Assembly: GCA_030758115.1 (NCBI GenBank)
Contig: JANREX010000030.1
Coordinates: 1 to 64,000, forward strand
Direction of reading: 5' to 3'
Length of the DNA: 64,000 bases
From: Paracoccaceae bacterium
GTDB taxonomy: Bacteria > Pseudomonadota > Alphaproteobacteria > Rhodobacterales > Rhodobacteraceae
This document shows, piece by piece, positions 45,749-55,498 of the stretch. Under the pieces are notes generated by a model. The model had not been told where the DNA came from, made no database searches, and was given only the letters and a program-made list of their open reading frames with translations. Every line of letters begins with the position of its first letter. Positions within the stretch are counted from its first letter, which is position 1. The translations under genes and the position numbers were made by a program.

Positions 45749-46827
45749 CTCAGCCGCTCCGTCTTCAGATAGCTTTTCTGCCGCTTGAACATGTCCTTGC
45801 GGGCAAAGGGGAACAGCTCCAGGAAGGTGCGGATCTTCAGCCAGCGCCCGTAAAGGCCCATGGGTTCAAACAGGATGAACAGGATCAGGATCACGCCGAA
45901 GACACCGGATTCCAGACCCGGAATGGCAACGCCGCGCCCGAAGAGATCGGTGGTCATCGACAGGACCTGCGGCAGGAAGGCGATGACGACCGCCCCCAGG
46001 AACGCCCCGTGGATGAAGCCCAAGCCACCCACCACGATCATCATCAGCAGCTGGATCGACAGCAGGAAGTTGAAGGTCTCGTTGTTGAAGGCCCCCGCGA
46101 ACAGACCCATCAGCGCCCCGCCCAGCCCCGTGATCGCGCAGGAGATGCCGAAGGCGATGGTCTTGGTCTGCGCCACGTTGACGCCCATGGCCTGCGCCGA
46201 AATCTCGCTGTCCCGCACGGCGGCAAAGGCCCGGCCCAGCGGCGCGCGCAGCAGGTTGCGATAGAACAGCGTGACCATCAGCACCACGGCCAGCGTCAGG
46301 TAATACCACTCGATCGGGTTGTTCCAACGGCTGATCTCATAGCCGAACAGGTCGATGGGGGGTGACATCTTGCCATTCACCCCGTCGGTCCATTCCTTCA
46401 GCAGCACGATGATGTCATCGGCCAGAATGGCCAGCGCCAGCGTGGCAATCGCAAGGTAGACGCCGTGCAGCTTCAGCGCCGGAATGGCGATCAGCGCACC
46501 GACGACCCCGGTAATGACCCCGGCCAGCAGGAAGGCCACCACGAAAGGGACATTGGCCTCCATCATCAGCACGCAGGAATAGCATCCCAGCGCCATGAAG
46601 GCCGAATGCCCCAGGCTGACCTGTCCGGTCTGCCCGGTCAGCAGCATCAGGCCCAGCCCGGCAATCGCCCAGATCAGCACGTTCGTGGCCTCGCCCAGGA
46701 AGAACGGATCGATCATCAGCGGCAGCGCCAAGGCCAGTACCAGCAAGGCGGCATAAAGGCTGAAGGTCCATCCATCCTCGAACAGGCGGATGTCCTGGTC
46801 GTAATCTGTCTTGAAATGGAATCTCAT
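45745..46827 (-). CDS. livM: Branched-chain-type ABC transporter permease LivM
   Basis: This 360-residue permease has about nine helices. The LivM signature LTGQTGQVSLGHSAFMALGCY and the cytoplasmic coupling segment RAFAAVRDSEISAQAMGV are present. The ATG at 46827 (MRFHFKTDYDQD) comes right after the livH stop with AAGG upstream, and a longer frame would run into livH. Confidence 0.93.
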   Translation of the reverse strand: MRFHFKTDYDQDIRLFEDGWTFSLYAALLVLALALPLMIDPFFLGEATNVLIWAIAGLGLMLLTGQTGQVSLGHSAFMALGCYSCVLMMEANVPFVVAFLLAGVITGVVGALIAIPALKLHGVYLAIATLALAILADDIIVLLKEWTDGVNGKMSPPIDLFGYEISRWNNPIEWYYLTLAVVLMVTLFYRNLLRAPLGRAFAAVRDSEISAQAMGVNVAQTKTIAFGISCAITGLGGALMGLFAGAFNNETFNFLLSIQLLMMIVVGGLGFIHGAFLGAVVIAFLPQVLSMTTDLFGRGVAIPGLESGVFGVILILFILFEPMGLYGRWLKIRTFLELFPFARKDMFKRQKSYLKTERLR

Positions 46828-46831
46828 CGGC

Positions 46832-47707
46832 TCAGACCTTCTTCGCTCGGACCTGCGCGAACAGGCCATGGGGGCGGAACAGCAGGACCGCGATCAGCAG
46901 CGCATAGGGGGCGATCTGGCTCCAGCCCGGCGGCAGGTAGCGCGAGGCGAAAGGCTCGATCACGCCCACGATCAGCCCGCCCAGCAGCGCACCCGGAAGG
47001 CTGCCGAACCCGCCGATCACGGCGGCGGCAAAGGCCTTGATCCCGATGAAACCGGCCGTCGGATCCAGCGCCCCCTTCGAGGCGTAAAGGATACCGGCAA
47101 CCGCGGCCACGATGCCCGCCAGTGCCCAGACCATCCCCTGAATGCGCTTGACCGGAATGCCCATGTAATAGGCCGCCATCTGGTTCTGACTGGCGGCCTG
47201 CATGGCCAGGCCCATCTTGGTGCGCTGGAAAAACTGCCACAGCAGGAAGGTCATGATCAGGGTCACGATGATCACGGCGATATCGGCCAGACCCAGAACC
47301 AGCTCGCCGATGCGCACATCGCCCAGCGCCAGCGGCGAGCGCAGCGATTGCGGCTCATGCCCCCAGATTTCGCCCACGGCAAACCGGATCACGAAGCCCA
47401 GCGCGATGGTCACGATGATCACCGCCACCTGACTTTGCCCGAAGACGGCCCGCAACACCACGATATCCAGCAGATAGCCCAGCACGCCCATGATCACGAA
47501 GACCAGTGGCAGCGCCAGCCAGAAGGGGATGCCCGCATATTCCGGATTGACCAGCCCGAGGGTGACGAAGGCGCCCAGCATCATGAAATCGCCCTGGGCG
47601 AAATTCACGGCCTCCGTCGCCTTGTAGATCAGCACGAAGCCCAGTGCGATCAGGCCATAGACACAGCCATTCGCAAGCCCGCTGATCAGAAGTTGCAAAA
47701 CCTCCAC
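46832..47707 (-). CDS. livH: Branched-chain-type ABC transporter permease LivH
   Basis: This 291-residue permease has the LivH start (LISGLANGCVYGLIALGFVLIYKAT), EAVNFAQGDFMMLGAF and the coupling loop near TKMGLAMQAASQNQMAAYYMGI. It is the first gene of the operon, so the promoter should lie in 47708-47900, where an unusual AT-rich dyad is seen. Confidence 0.94.
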   Translation of the reverse strand: MEVLQLLISGLANGCVYGLIALGFVLIYKATEAVNFAQGDFMMLGAFVTLGLVNPEYAGIPFWLALPLVFVIMGVLGYLLDIVVLRAVFGQSQVAVIIVTIALGFVIRFAVGEIWGHEPQSLRSPLALGDVRIGELVLGLADIAVIIVTLIMTFLLWQFFQRTKMGLAMQAASQNQMAAYYMGIPVKRIQGMVWALAGIVAAVAGILYASKGALDPTAGFIGIKAFAAAVIGGFGSLPGALLGGLIVGVIEPFASRYLPPGWSQIAPYALLIAVLLFRPHGLFAQVRAKKV

Positions 47708-47831
47708 GCGATCCTCCCTGTTTTGCGGCCCTTGCTTGTGATGCAGGGTGCCCCGGCTTTGCGCCGTTGTTCTTGTCCCTGCTGCCGTCCCTCCTCCAAA
47801 AGGTCGGGCGCGGGGCCCGAAGCGTCATGTT

Positions 47832-47852
47832 CCCCTATCCAATATTTAGGGG
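47832..47852 (-). promoter_or_regulatory. AT-rich dyad upstream of livH
   Basis: CCCCTA (47832-47837) and TAGGGG (47847-47852) flank TCCAATATT, an AT-rich island in GC-rich DNA, 125 bp before livH. It could be an operator or overlap the promoter. The regulator is unknown. Confidence 0.4.
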
Positions 47853-47961
47853 GCAGCTGCCTCGGAATGGCCCTACCTCTCCATGTTTACCCAAATCCGT
47901 CAACAGATTTGCCCCTGCCTGACGCAGCGGAACGCGGTATTTCGGGATAAAGTTCCGCGAT

Positions 47962-47982
47962 GCGGACAGGGGTGCTGTCCGC
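47962..47982 (-). terminator. Hairpin after the hpa operon
   Basis: GCGGACAG (47962-47969) and CTGTCCGC (47975-47982) form a perfect 8-bp stem around a five-base loop, 60 bp after the hpaH stop. It has no T-run, so termination may be Rho-dependent or the hairpin may protect the mRNA end. Confidence 0.45.
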
Positions 47983-48041
47983 GCAAGAGCGTGTCTCGCC
48001 CGCAGCGCCCGCGCCATGACAGGGTGAAATCGCCTGACCTG

Positions 48042-48842
48042 TCAGGCGAAATCCACGGCCACCTGGCCGAAATCGCCGAAATCCGCGGCGATCCGGCTGC
48101 CGGGCGGGCATTCCACCGGCCGGATGAAACTGCCCGACAGGATCACCTGTCCCGCCTCGATTCGCTGCCCGTAAAGCGCCATGCGCCGCGCCAGCCAGAC
48201 CACGGCCATGACGGGATCGTTCAGCACGCCGGCACCCAGGCCCGTCTCCTCGACCTCGCCGTTGCAGGTCAGGATCGCGCCCACCCGGCGCAGGTCGAAG
48301 GCGTCGATCGCATGACGCTGCGGACCCAGGACGATGCCCGCATTGGCGGCATTGTCGGCGATCGTGTCCACGATCCCGCGCGTGCGCCCGGTCGCGGGAT
48401 CGACGCGCATGATGCGCGTGTCCAGAATCTCCAGCGAGGGTGCGACCCAATCGGTTGCGGCAACCACATCGGCGCGCGTCACGGTTTCGCCCGCCAGCGG
48501 CGCCTTCATGGCAAAGGCGATCTCGGCCTCGACGCGCGGCTGGATGAACCGCCCGCGCGGCACATGCGCGCCGCTCTCGAACAGCATGTCATCTGTCAGC
48601 ACACCGCTGTCGGGAATGTCGATGTTCAAGGCCGCCTGCATCGCCTTCGAGGTCAGGCCGATCTTCCATCCGATCACCTGCCGACCCGCGGACATGCGCC
48701 GCGCGACCAGCGCCTTCTGCACCGCATAGGCGTCGTCCATCGTCATGCCGGGATGGGCCAGCGACAAGAGCCCGATCTGCCGGCCGGTTTCCTCGGCCTG
48801 AAACAGCGCCTCTGCCGCCGCCGCGATCTCTGCCTCCGTCAT
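48042..48842 (-). CDS. hpaH: 2-oxo-hept-4-ene-1,7-dioate hydratase HpaH
   Basis: This 266-residue member of the hydratase/decarboxylase branch of the FAH-like fold adds water to 2-oxohept-4-ene-1,7-dioate in homoprotocatechuate meta-cleavage. The segments GWKIGLTSKAMQ, RVEAEIAFAM, LEILDTRI and DNAANAGIVLG are typical and carry the Mg-binding acidic residues. Its start overlaps the preceding FAH gene by four bases. The next enzyme, aldolase HpaI, is not in this window. Confidence 0.93.
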   Translation of the reverse strand: MTEAEIAAAAEALFQAEETGRQIGLLSLAHPGMTMDDAYAVQKALVARRMSAGRQVIGWKIGLTSKAMQAALNIDIPDSGVLTDDMLFESGAHVPRGRFIQPRVEAEIAFAMKAPLAGETVTRADVVAATDWVAPSLEILDTRIMRVDPATGRTRGIVDTIADNAANAGIVLGPQRHAIDAFDLRRVGAILTCNGEVEETGLGAGVLNDPVMAVVWLARRMALYGQRIEAGQVILSGSFIRPVECPPGSRIAADFGDFGQVAVDFA

Positions 48843-49696
48843 GTCTCGTCCTCCACGGTATTGCGTAAAACCCCGATCCCCTCGGCCTCGACCTCGATCA
48901 CGTCGCCCGGCACAAGATAGCGCGGCGGATCGAACCGCGCGCCCGCCCCCGTGGGCGTGCCTGTCACGATGATGTCGCCGGGAACAAGCGTCGTGAAGGT
49001 CGAGATATAGGCGATCTGCCGCGCCACCGGAAACAGCATCCGCCCGGTGCGGTCATCCTGCCGGACCTCGCCATTGACGCGGGTCTGCAAATGCACATCC
49101 GTGATCTGCGCATGATCCCTGAAGGGCACCAGCCACGGCCCCATCGCGCCGGAACGGTCCCAGTTCTTGCCCTGTGTCACGTTGAATTTCGCATGGCGCA
49201 CCCAGTCGCGCAGCGTGCCCTCGTTGCACAGGGTCAGCGCCGCGATATGGTCCAGCGCATCCGCCTCCGCGATCCGCCGCCCGCCCTTGCCGATCACCAC
49301 GGCGATCTCGCCCTCGTAATCCAGCTGCGGTGTTTCGGGGGGGCGGATCATCGGCTGCCCATGCCCGGTGAAGGACCGGGGAAAGCGGATGAACAGCGAC
49401 ATGTTCGGCGGCGCCTCCTGCCCATCCTTGTATTCGGCGTTCCGGTCGGGAAAGTTCACGCCCACGCAGATGATCTTTTCCGGCGCGGGGATCGGGATTT
49501 CCCATGCAAAGCTGCCGTCGGGATGCGTCACCGCCCGCCCCTCTGCCGCCGCCTCCAGCACGCCCAATCCATCCGCCGCGATCACTTCGCGCAGGCTTGG
49601 CCAATGGGGGAAGTCATCCGACAGCGCGACGATGCCGCCCTCGATCACCGCCCCGTAAACCTGCCGTCCCCCGGCGATTACCGTCGCAAACCGCAT
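48839..49696 (-). CDS. Fumarylacetoacetate hydrolase family protein (HpaG-like decarboxylase/isomerase)
   Basis: This 285-residue FAH-fold enzyme has the metal-binding DYEGEIAVVIGKGG, ICVGVNFPDRNAEY and VTGTPTGAGA motifs. In this operon it most likely acts as the 5-oxopent-3-ene-1,2,5-tricarboxylate decarboxylase step (HpaG), but E. coli HpaG has two FAH domains (about 430 residues) and here there is one. It lies between hpaD and hpaH. The 58-bp gap before it carries a copy of the GGATATTTG..GCAAGAAGAA motif. Confidence 0.85.
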   Translation of the reverse strand: MRFATVIAGGRQVYGAVIEGGIVALSDDFPHWPSLREVIAADGLGVLEAAAEGRAVTHPDGSFAWEIPIPAPEKIICVGVNFPDRNAEYKDGQEAPPNMSLFIRFPRSFTGHGQPMIRPPETPQLDYEGEIAVVIGKGGRRIAEADALDHIAALTLCNEGTLRDWVRHAKFNVTQGKNWDRSGAMGPWLVPFRDHAQITDVHLQTRVNGEVRQDDRTGRMLFPVARQIAYISTFTTLVPGDIIVTGTPTGAGARFDPPRYLVPGDVIEVEAEGIGVLRNTVEDET

Positions 49697-49709
49697 GACA
49701 GCCCCCTGT

Positions 49710-49730
49710 TTCTTCTTGCTTCAAATATCC
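49710..49730 (-). repeat. Copy of a GGATATTTG..GCAAGAAGAA intergenic motif
   Basis: On the minus strand this site reads GGATATTTG, two bases, then GCAAGAAGAA. A second copy differing only in the two central bases lies at 53259-53279 on the plus strand. Both flank genes of the hpa locus. I recall similar sequences in many Rhodobacterales spacers; the role is unknown. Confidence 0.55.
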
Positions 49731-49754
49731 AGATGCCACGCATCAGCGCAGGGA

Positions 49755-50735
49755 TCACGGCGCGATGATCGGCTGGGCCTTCAACCCGGACTCGGCCATC
49801 TCCGCACCCTCGAACAGGCTGCCCTCCTCGAACCAGCTGCGCGGCGCAGGCGCCCCCCACAGGGTCTGGCGCTGCGGGTCCGTCAGGCTCCATCGGATCG
49901 GTTCCAGATCGGGATCGACCGTCTGGTAGTCCGAACTGTAGATTTCGATCCTGTGCCCGTCCGGGTCGCGGATATAAAGGAAAAAGGCGTTCGAGATGCC
50001 GTGCCGCCCCGGCCCACGCTCGATATTGGCGACATATCCGGTGGTGGCCATCAGATCGAGCAGATCAATGATCGCAAGTGGGTTCGGCACCCAGAACGCC
50101 GTGTGATGCAGGCGCGGGCCGGTCCCGTTGGTAAAGGCCACGTCATGCACACCGCCCTTGCGATGCATCCAGGCCGCCCAGAGTTTGCCGCTCTCGTCAT
50201 CCTCGGTATATTCGGTCGTGCGGAACCCAAGCGCGGTATAGAAGGCGACGCTTCCATCCACATCGCTGGCGAACATGTTGAAATGGTCGATGCGCAGGGG
50301 CTTTACCCCGCGATAAAGCGCGTATTTCTGATGGATCGGCGGCAGGCGGTCCATCCTGACATAGAATTCCAGCGGCACACCAAAGGGGTCGCAGGTGCGC
50401 AGCGTGCGCCCCATGAAGGGCCGTTCGACCCATTCCACCGGTAGCCCCTTGCCACGAAAGAACGCCTCGGCCTTCTCCAGATCGGGCTCGTCGTAAAGCT
50501 TGAAGCCCAGAACCCGCGCGCAGGCCGCGTCCGATTTGCGCAGGGCGATGCAGTGATGCCCGCGTTCTTCCATCGCCCGCAGATATATGCTGTCGGCGTC
50601 CTCATGCGTGACCTGCAGGCCCAGCGTATCCACGTAGAACGCGCGGGACGCGGCAAGGTCGGTCACGCCATATTCCACATGCGACAGCCGGACGATATTG
50701 AAGGGCGGGTACAGAACCGGGGCGGGAACGGGCAT
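49755..50735 (-). CDS. hpaD: 3,4-dihydroxyphenylacetate 2,3-dioxygenase HpaD
   Basis: This 326-residue type I extradiol dioxygenase, made of vicinal-oxygen-chelate repeats, cleaves homoprotocatechuate next to its hydroxyls. Metal ligands fit His151 (IDHFNMF), His211 (LHHTAFW) and Glu264 (HRIEIYSSDY), and the second-shell His197 (GGVHDVAF) and Tyr254 are present. This matches the Brevibacterium/Arthrobacter-type homoprotocatechuate dioxygenase rather than the unrelated LigB-type HpaD of E. coli. It is in the hpa operon, 15 bp after hpaE. Confidence 0.93.
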   Translation of the reverse strand: MPVPAPVLYPPFNIVRLSHVEYGVTDLAASRAFYVDTLGLQVTHEDADSIYLRAMEERGHHCIALRKSDAACARVLGFKLYDEPDLEKAEAFFRGKGLPVEWVERPFMGRTLRTCDPFGVPLEFYVRMDRLPPIHQKYALYRGVKPLRIDHFNMFASDVDGSVAFYTALGFRTTEYTEDDESGKLWAAWMHRKGGVHDVAFTNGTGPRLHHTAFWVPNPLAIIDLLDLMATTGYVANIERGPGRHGISNAFFLYIRDPDGHRIEIYSSDYQTVDPDLEPIRWSLTDPQRQTLWGAPAPRSWFEEGSLFEGAEMAESGLKAQPIIAP

Positions 50736-50750
50736 GTCGATACCTCCTTT

Positions 50751-52271
<1,521 letters not shown>

Positions 52272-52275
52272 CGCA

Positions 52276-52659
52276 TCAGCCTTTCAGATGGTCGCGGGTC
52301 GAGCCGGTTTTTGGCGACAGGGCAGGGTCGATATCCCGCATCTCGAAGGACAGTGCCAGCGAGCGCTGCGCCATCACATGCGCCAGAAACCCTTCGGCGG
52401 CGGCAAAGACATGCGCCGTGGCCCTTTCGCGTGTCGGCAGATCGCGCCCGCCCCGCAGACGCAGGGCAATGTCGATATAGCCATGCTCGGGATTGCCATC
52501 GGCGATGCTGACATGGCTGGCGGCAAAGGCCCGCACCCGCACGCCCGCCACCGGAAACTCGCCCGTCTCGATCGCGGCCCGGCGCAGGACGTCGCAGAGC
52601 GCCGCGATATCGACCTCGGGCTCGAGGTTGGGCGAGTAATCTATCGTGATATGCGGCAT
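52276..52659 (-). CDS. hpaF: 5-carboxymethyl-2-hydroxymuconate delta-isomerase HpaF
   Basis: This 127-residue tautomerase-superfamily enzyme isomerises 5-carboxymethyl-2-hydroxymuconate. The start at 52659 gives MPHITIDYS, placing the catalytic proline at position 1 after Met removal, and GGGGAGGGG precedes it, so longer frames are rejected. It is the first gene of the hpa operon, and its start lies 24 bp from the TTAACATGTTAA palindrome. Confidence 0.92.
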   Translation of the reverse strand: MPHITIDYSPNLEPEVDIAALCDVLRRAAIETGEFPVAGVRVRAFAASHVSIADGNPEHGYIDIALRLRGGRDLPTRERATAHVFAAAEGFLAHVMAQRSLALSFEMRDIDPALSPKTGSTRDHLKG

Positions 52660-52682
52660 GGACCCCTCCCCGGAACTTGCCA

Positions 52683-52694
52683 TTAACATGTTAA
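52683..52694. promoter_or_regulatory. Probable HpaR operator
   Basis: TTAACATGTTAA is a perfect 12-bp palindrome in the 99-bp divergent spacer between hpaF and hpaR. AT-rich palindromes of this kind are typical MarR-family sites. Its place by the hpaF start suggests that HpaR represses the catabolic operon until the aromatic effector arrives. Confidence 0.65.
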
Positions 52695-52758
52695 GTAAAG
52701 GATCGGTTGCGTCAAGTCCTGATATTGCCTGCGGGGCGTTTTCAGGGCAGATAGGGCC

Positions 52759-53214
52759 ATGGACATGACGCGCGATACCGTACCCGAAACCAACCGTTCC
52801 CTTCCCATCGCGCTGCTGCGGGCGCGGGAAAAGGTGATGGGCCCGATCCGCGCGATGCTGGCCGATGTGGGCGTGACCGAACAGCAATGGCGCGTGCTGC
52901 GGGTGCTGGCCGAACGGGGCACGCTGGACCCGACCGAAATCGCGGATAGATCCTGCCTGCTGATGCCCAGCCTGACGCGCATCCTGCAGACCCTGACCAC
53001 CAAGGGCCTGATCACCCGCGAGGTCCATCCCACCGACAAGCGCCGTCAGCTTGTGACGATCACCGCGGCCGGGCGGCAGTTGATCGCGGACAACCTCAAG
53101 GAAAGCCAGCGGCTGAACGCATGGCTGCGCGAAAGCTTCGGCGCGGACAAGCTGGATGCGCTTCTGGACCTGTTGAACGAACTCGACGCGCTGGACCGCG
53201 ACCCGCGCGGCTGA
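52759..53214 (+). CDS. hpaR: Homoprotocatechuate degradation regulator HpaR (MarR family)
   Basis: This 151-residue MarR-type repressor has a winged helix (LPIALLRAREKVMGPIR, VTEQQWRVLRVLAERG, MPSLTRILQTLTTKGLI, DKRRQLVTIT) and matches HpaR in length and sequence style. It is divergent from hpaFED and so probably represses both units through the palindrome at 52683. ATGs at 52759 and 52765 are both possible starts. A hairpin follows the stop codon. Confidence 0.93.
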   Translation: MDMTRDTVPETNRSLPIALLRAREKVMGPIRAMLADVGVTEQQWRVLRVLAERGTLDPTEIADRSCLLMPSLTRILQTLTTKGLITREVHPTDKRRQLVTITAAGRQLIADNLKESQRLNAWLRESFGADKLDALLDLLNELDALDRDPRG

Positions 53215-53219
53215 GGCAA

Positions 53220-53243
53220 ATGGGGCAGGGGGCTCTGCCCCAT
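53220..53243 (+). terminator. Terminator hairpin after hpaR
   Basis: ATGGGGCAG (53220-53228) and CTGCCCCAT (53235-53243) form a perfect 9-bp stem around a six-base loop, six bases after the hpaR stop. No T-run follows directly. Confidence 0.6.
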
Positions 53244-53258
53244 CCTTCGGATTCCCCG

Positions 53259-53279
53259 GGATATTTGCGGCAAGAAGAA
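53259..53279 (+). repeat. Second copy of the GGATATTTG..GCAAGAAGAA motif
   Basis: This copy matches the site at 49710-49730 (opposite strand) in 19 of 21 bases, differing only at the two central positions. It lies between the hpaR terminator and the convergent Tm-1-like gene. Confidence 0.55.
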
Positions 53280-53304
53280 GCCGAAGGCGATGCGCTGTGC
53301 GTGA

Positions 53305-54546
53305 TCAGGCCCTGACGATCCCCCGCGCGACCCAGTCGTCGAAAACCGCGAGCACCTTGTCGGTAAAGCCTGCATCGTTGATGTGACAATCAAGCCCGTA
53401 GAGGTCGACAGTTTCGGGCATGGCCTGTTCCATCGCCTCGCAGAAGGCCGCCAGCCCCTCGGCATCATGCAGCGGGCCCTCGGGGCGATCCCATTCGTTG
53501 CAGCCGCCACGTGGCAGGATGAAGGCGGTGGGTCCCGTGGCCGTGGCCAGCTTTTCCGCATAAAGGCCCGCGATCTCGCGCCGCTCGTCGGCTGTCAGGA
53601 TCGTCGAGGTCAGCAACCGGTTGTGGTCATGGGTGGGCCGGCCCGCCAGACGCGGCGGGATCGGTTGCCAGCCGATCAGATCGACAAGGTCGTAGCAGGC
53701 GGGCGCGACGATCTGCGGAATGCCGCGCAGCCCTGCGTTGGTCATCCGGTCGGCACCCGCGGAAATGCCCGATCCCATATGATGATTGACGATTTCCTGC
53801 GTGGCGAAATCCATCACGCAGGCAAAGGCGCCCTCGGCCGCCAGCGACTCGAAGGCGCGACCGCCCATGCCGGTGGCGTGGAACACCGCCACCTCAAATC
53901 CGCGCGCCTCGAGCGCGGGCTTCAGATGCACCATGTAATGCAGGATTGTCTTGCCGAAGCTGGTCATGCCGATCAGCGGGCGATCCCGCCGTGGCGGCTC
54001 GACCGCGCGCGCGGCCCCCAGCACCGCGCCCGCCGCCTGGCTGAGCGAGGATTTGCAGACGGAATTGAGACCATAAAGCCCCCCCGCCCAGAGGATCATC
54101 TGGATATCCGCCGCGATCCGTTCGGGTGGCAGCATGGCCGAGAAGCTGACGGTCGAGACCACGTATTTCGGAACACCCAGCGGCAGCGCCGCGCAAAGAT
54201 CCAGCGCCAGATCGGTGCCCATCGTGCCGCCCAGCACGATCACCCCGTCGATCCGCCCCTCGGCGTGAAGCTGACGCGCCAGCACCGCCGCCCCCTGTGC
54301 CATGATCTGCATCGCGACATTCTCGTCGCCGCTGTCGATGGCCGCCTGGATCGAACTGCCGCCCGCCGCGGCCACCTGGTGCTTGGAGATGTCGGTGGGT
54401 GCCTTCGGATCACCCAGAACCGAGACATCCATCGACAGCACCCCGCCCCCCTGGGCGCGGATGCGGTCGGACAGATAGGACAGTTCGTCATCCTTGGTGT
54501 CATAGGTGCCGACGACAAGGATGGTCTTGTCTGGAACGGTGGTCAT
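53305..54546 (-). CDS. Tm-1-like ATP-binding protein (UPF0261)
   Basis: This 413-residue protein is a full-length UPF0261/Tm-1-like ATP-binding domain protein, with ILVVGTYDTKDDE, GGTMGTDLAL, VSTVSFSAML, IGMTSFGKT, FHATGMGGRAFE and MGSGISAGADRM in order. The plant homologue Tm-1 binds ATP; bacterial functions are unknown. A TIM-barrel partner is often adjacent in bacteria, but none is seen here. It starts 16 bp after the kinase gene and is therefore the last gene of the tctCBA-dehydrogenase-aminotransferase-kinase operon, so it may supply an ATP-dependent step there. Confidence 0.9.
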   Translation of the reverse strand: MTTVPDKTILVVGTYDTKDDELSYLSDRIRAQGGGVLSMDVSVLGDPKAPTDISKHQVAAAGGSSIQAAIDSGDENVAMQIMAQGAAVLARQLHAEGRIDGVIVLGGTMGTDLALDLCAALPLGVPKYVVSTVSFSAMLPPERIAADIQMILWAGGLYGLNSVCKSSLSQAAGAVLGAARAVEPPRRDRPLIGMTSFGKTILHYMVHLKPALEARGFEVAVFHATGMGGRAFESLAAEGAFACVMDFATQEIVNHHMGSGISAGADRMTNAGLRGIPQIVAPACYDLVDLIGWQPIPPRLAGRPTHDHNRLLTSTILTADERREIAGLYAEKLATATGPTAFILPRGGCNEWDRPEGPLHDAEGLAAFCEAMEQAMPETVDLYGLDCHINDAGFTDKVLAVFDDWVARGIVRA

Positions 54547-54562
54547 GCGGTCCTCCTGCGGT

Positions 54563-55498
54563 TCAGGGCGTGTCCAGATAGGCCTCTGCCAGGGGCAGGG
54601 CGGTGTTGATGGCGCGGCTGGCTCGTTCGGCGCCGCCGGGTTCGTGCAGGCGCGGAATGATCCAGCCGGGATAGGTCAGCGCACGCAGCAGAATGAAAAG
54701 ATCAAGCGTCAGCGGATCGACCCTGCGGCGCGTGGCGTAACCCCCCAGCAGCGCCGCGCGCAGGGCCGGATAATCCGGGGCGGGCAGGAACCGCATCAGG
54801 AAGGTCGCCAGTTCGAAATCACGAAATCCCCAGCCGCCATCATCGAAATCGATCAGCGACAGCACGCCGTCGTGGATCAGGATATTCTCGGACAGCGCAT
54901 CGGCATGGATAAGGCCGTAATCCAGCCCTGGTTCGATGGCGGCCAGATGCCTGTCCGCCTTGGTCCGCGCGGCCAGAAGCGTGACGCGCTGCGCGGCGGT
55001 CAGACCGGGATTGTCCCAGAACGGACCCCAGAGCGGGCGATCCCCCAGAAGGCCCGCACGGTCCCAGGAGGGCCGGGTGAAGCCGGGCGGCGGGGCCCAG
55101 GCATCGCTGATGTCATGCAGCCGGGCCAGCACATGGCCCAGGTCGTGGCAGAGATCTTCGCGCTGTGTCACCTCAAGCTGGCCCTGTGACCCGATGGGGT
55201 GGCCTGGCAGCCATGTCAGCAGGTCGACCAGCGTGTCGCCCACCTTCTCGACCAGCGCACCGGACTGCGCGGGGACAGGGCGGGGAACGTTCAGGCCACC
55301 TTTCACAAGCGCATCCATCCATTGCAGTTCCGATTGCAGCTGTGGGGCTGTGCGATAGCCCGGACGGTGCAAGCGCAAGGCAAAGGCGCCGCGCGCATCG
55401 GCGGCGCGCCAGACGATATTCTCGCGGCGCGCGGCCAAGGCGATCTGATCCGGCGCAAACCCCCAGAGGCGGGCAGCCTGATGCGCTGTCTCTTCCAT
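54563..55498 (-). CDS. APH-type phosphotransferase (amino-alcohol kinase candidate)
   Basis: This 311-residue aminoglycoside phosphotransferase-fold kinase has the catalytic loop HADALSENIL and the metal-binding LIDFDDGGWG. Its relatives include hydroxylysine kinase (AGPHD1/HYKK) and homoserine or choline kinases. Its start shares one base with the stop of the class III aminotransferase gene (TGATG), so translation is coupled. Next to a phospho-lyase-like enzyme it probably phosphorylates a hydroxyl on an amino-alcohol substrate. Which one is unknown. Confidence 0.85.
   Translation of the reverse strand: MEETAHQAARLWGFAPDQIALAARRENIVWRAADARGAFALRLHRPGYRTAPQLQSELQWMDALVKGGLNVPRPVPAQSGALVEKVGDTLVDLLTWLPGHPIGSQGQLEVTQREDLCHDLGHVLARLHDISDAWAPPPGFTRPSWDRAGLLGDRPLWGPFWDNPGLTAAQRVTLLAARTKADRHLAAIEPGLDYGLIHADALSENILIHDGVLSLIDFDDGGWGFRDFELATFLMRFLPAPDYPALRAALLGGYATRRRVDPLTLDLFILLRALTYPGWIIPRLHEPGGAERASRAINTALPLAEAYLDTP

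Larger units (their letters stand above)
47708..48041. other. Spacer upstream of the Liv operon and downstream of the hpa operon
   Basis: This 334-bp spacer holds no convincing gene. It contains an AT-rich dyad (47832-47852) on the livH side and a perfect hairpin (47962-47982) on the hpaH side. Both flanking operons are on the minus strand, so the spacer should hold the hpa operon end and the Liv promoter. Confidence 0.5.

Noticed and set aside
52660-53028. N-terminal extension of HpaF across the hpaR gene
   Set aside because: The enzyme needs proline at position 1, provided by the ATG at 52659, and the extension is antisense to hpaR.
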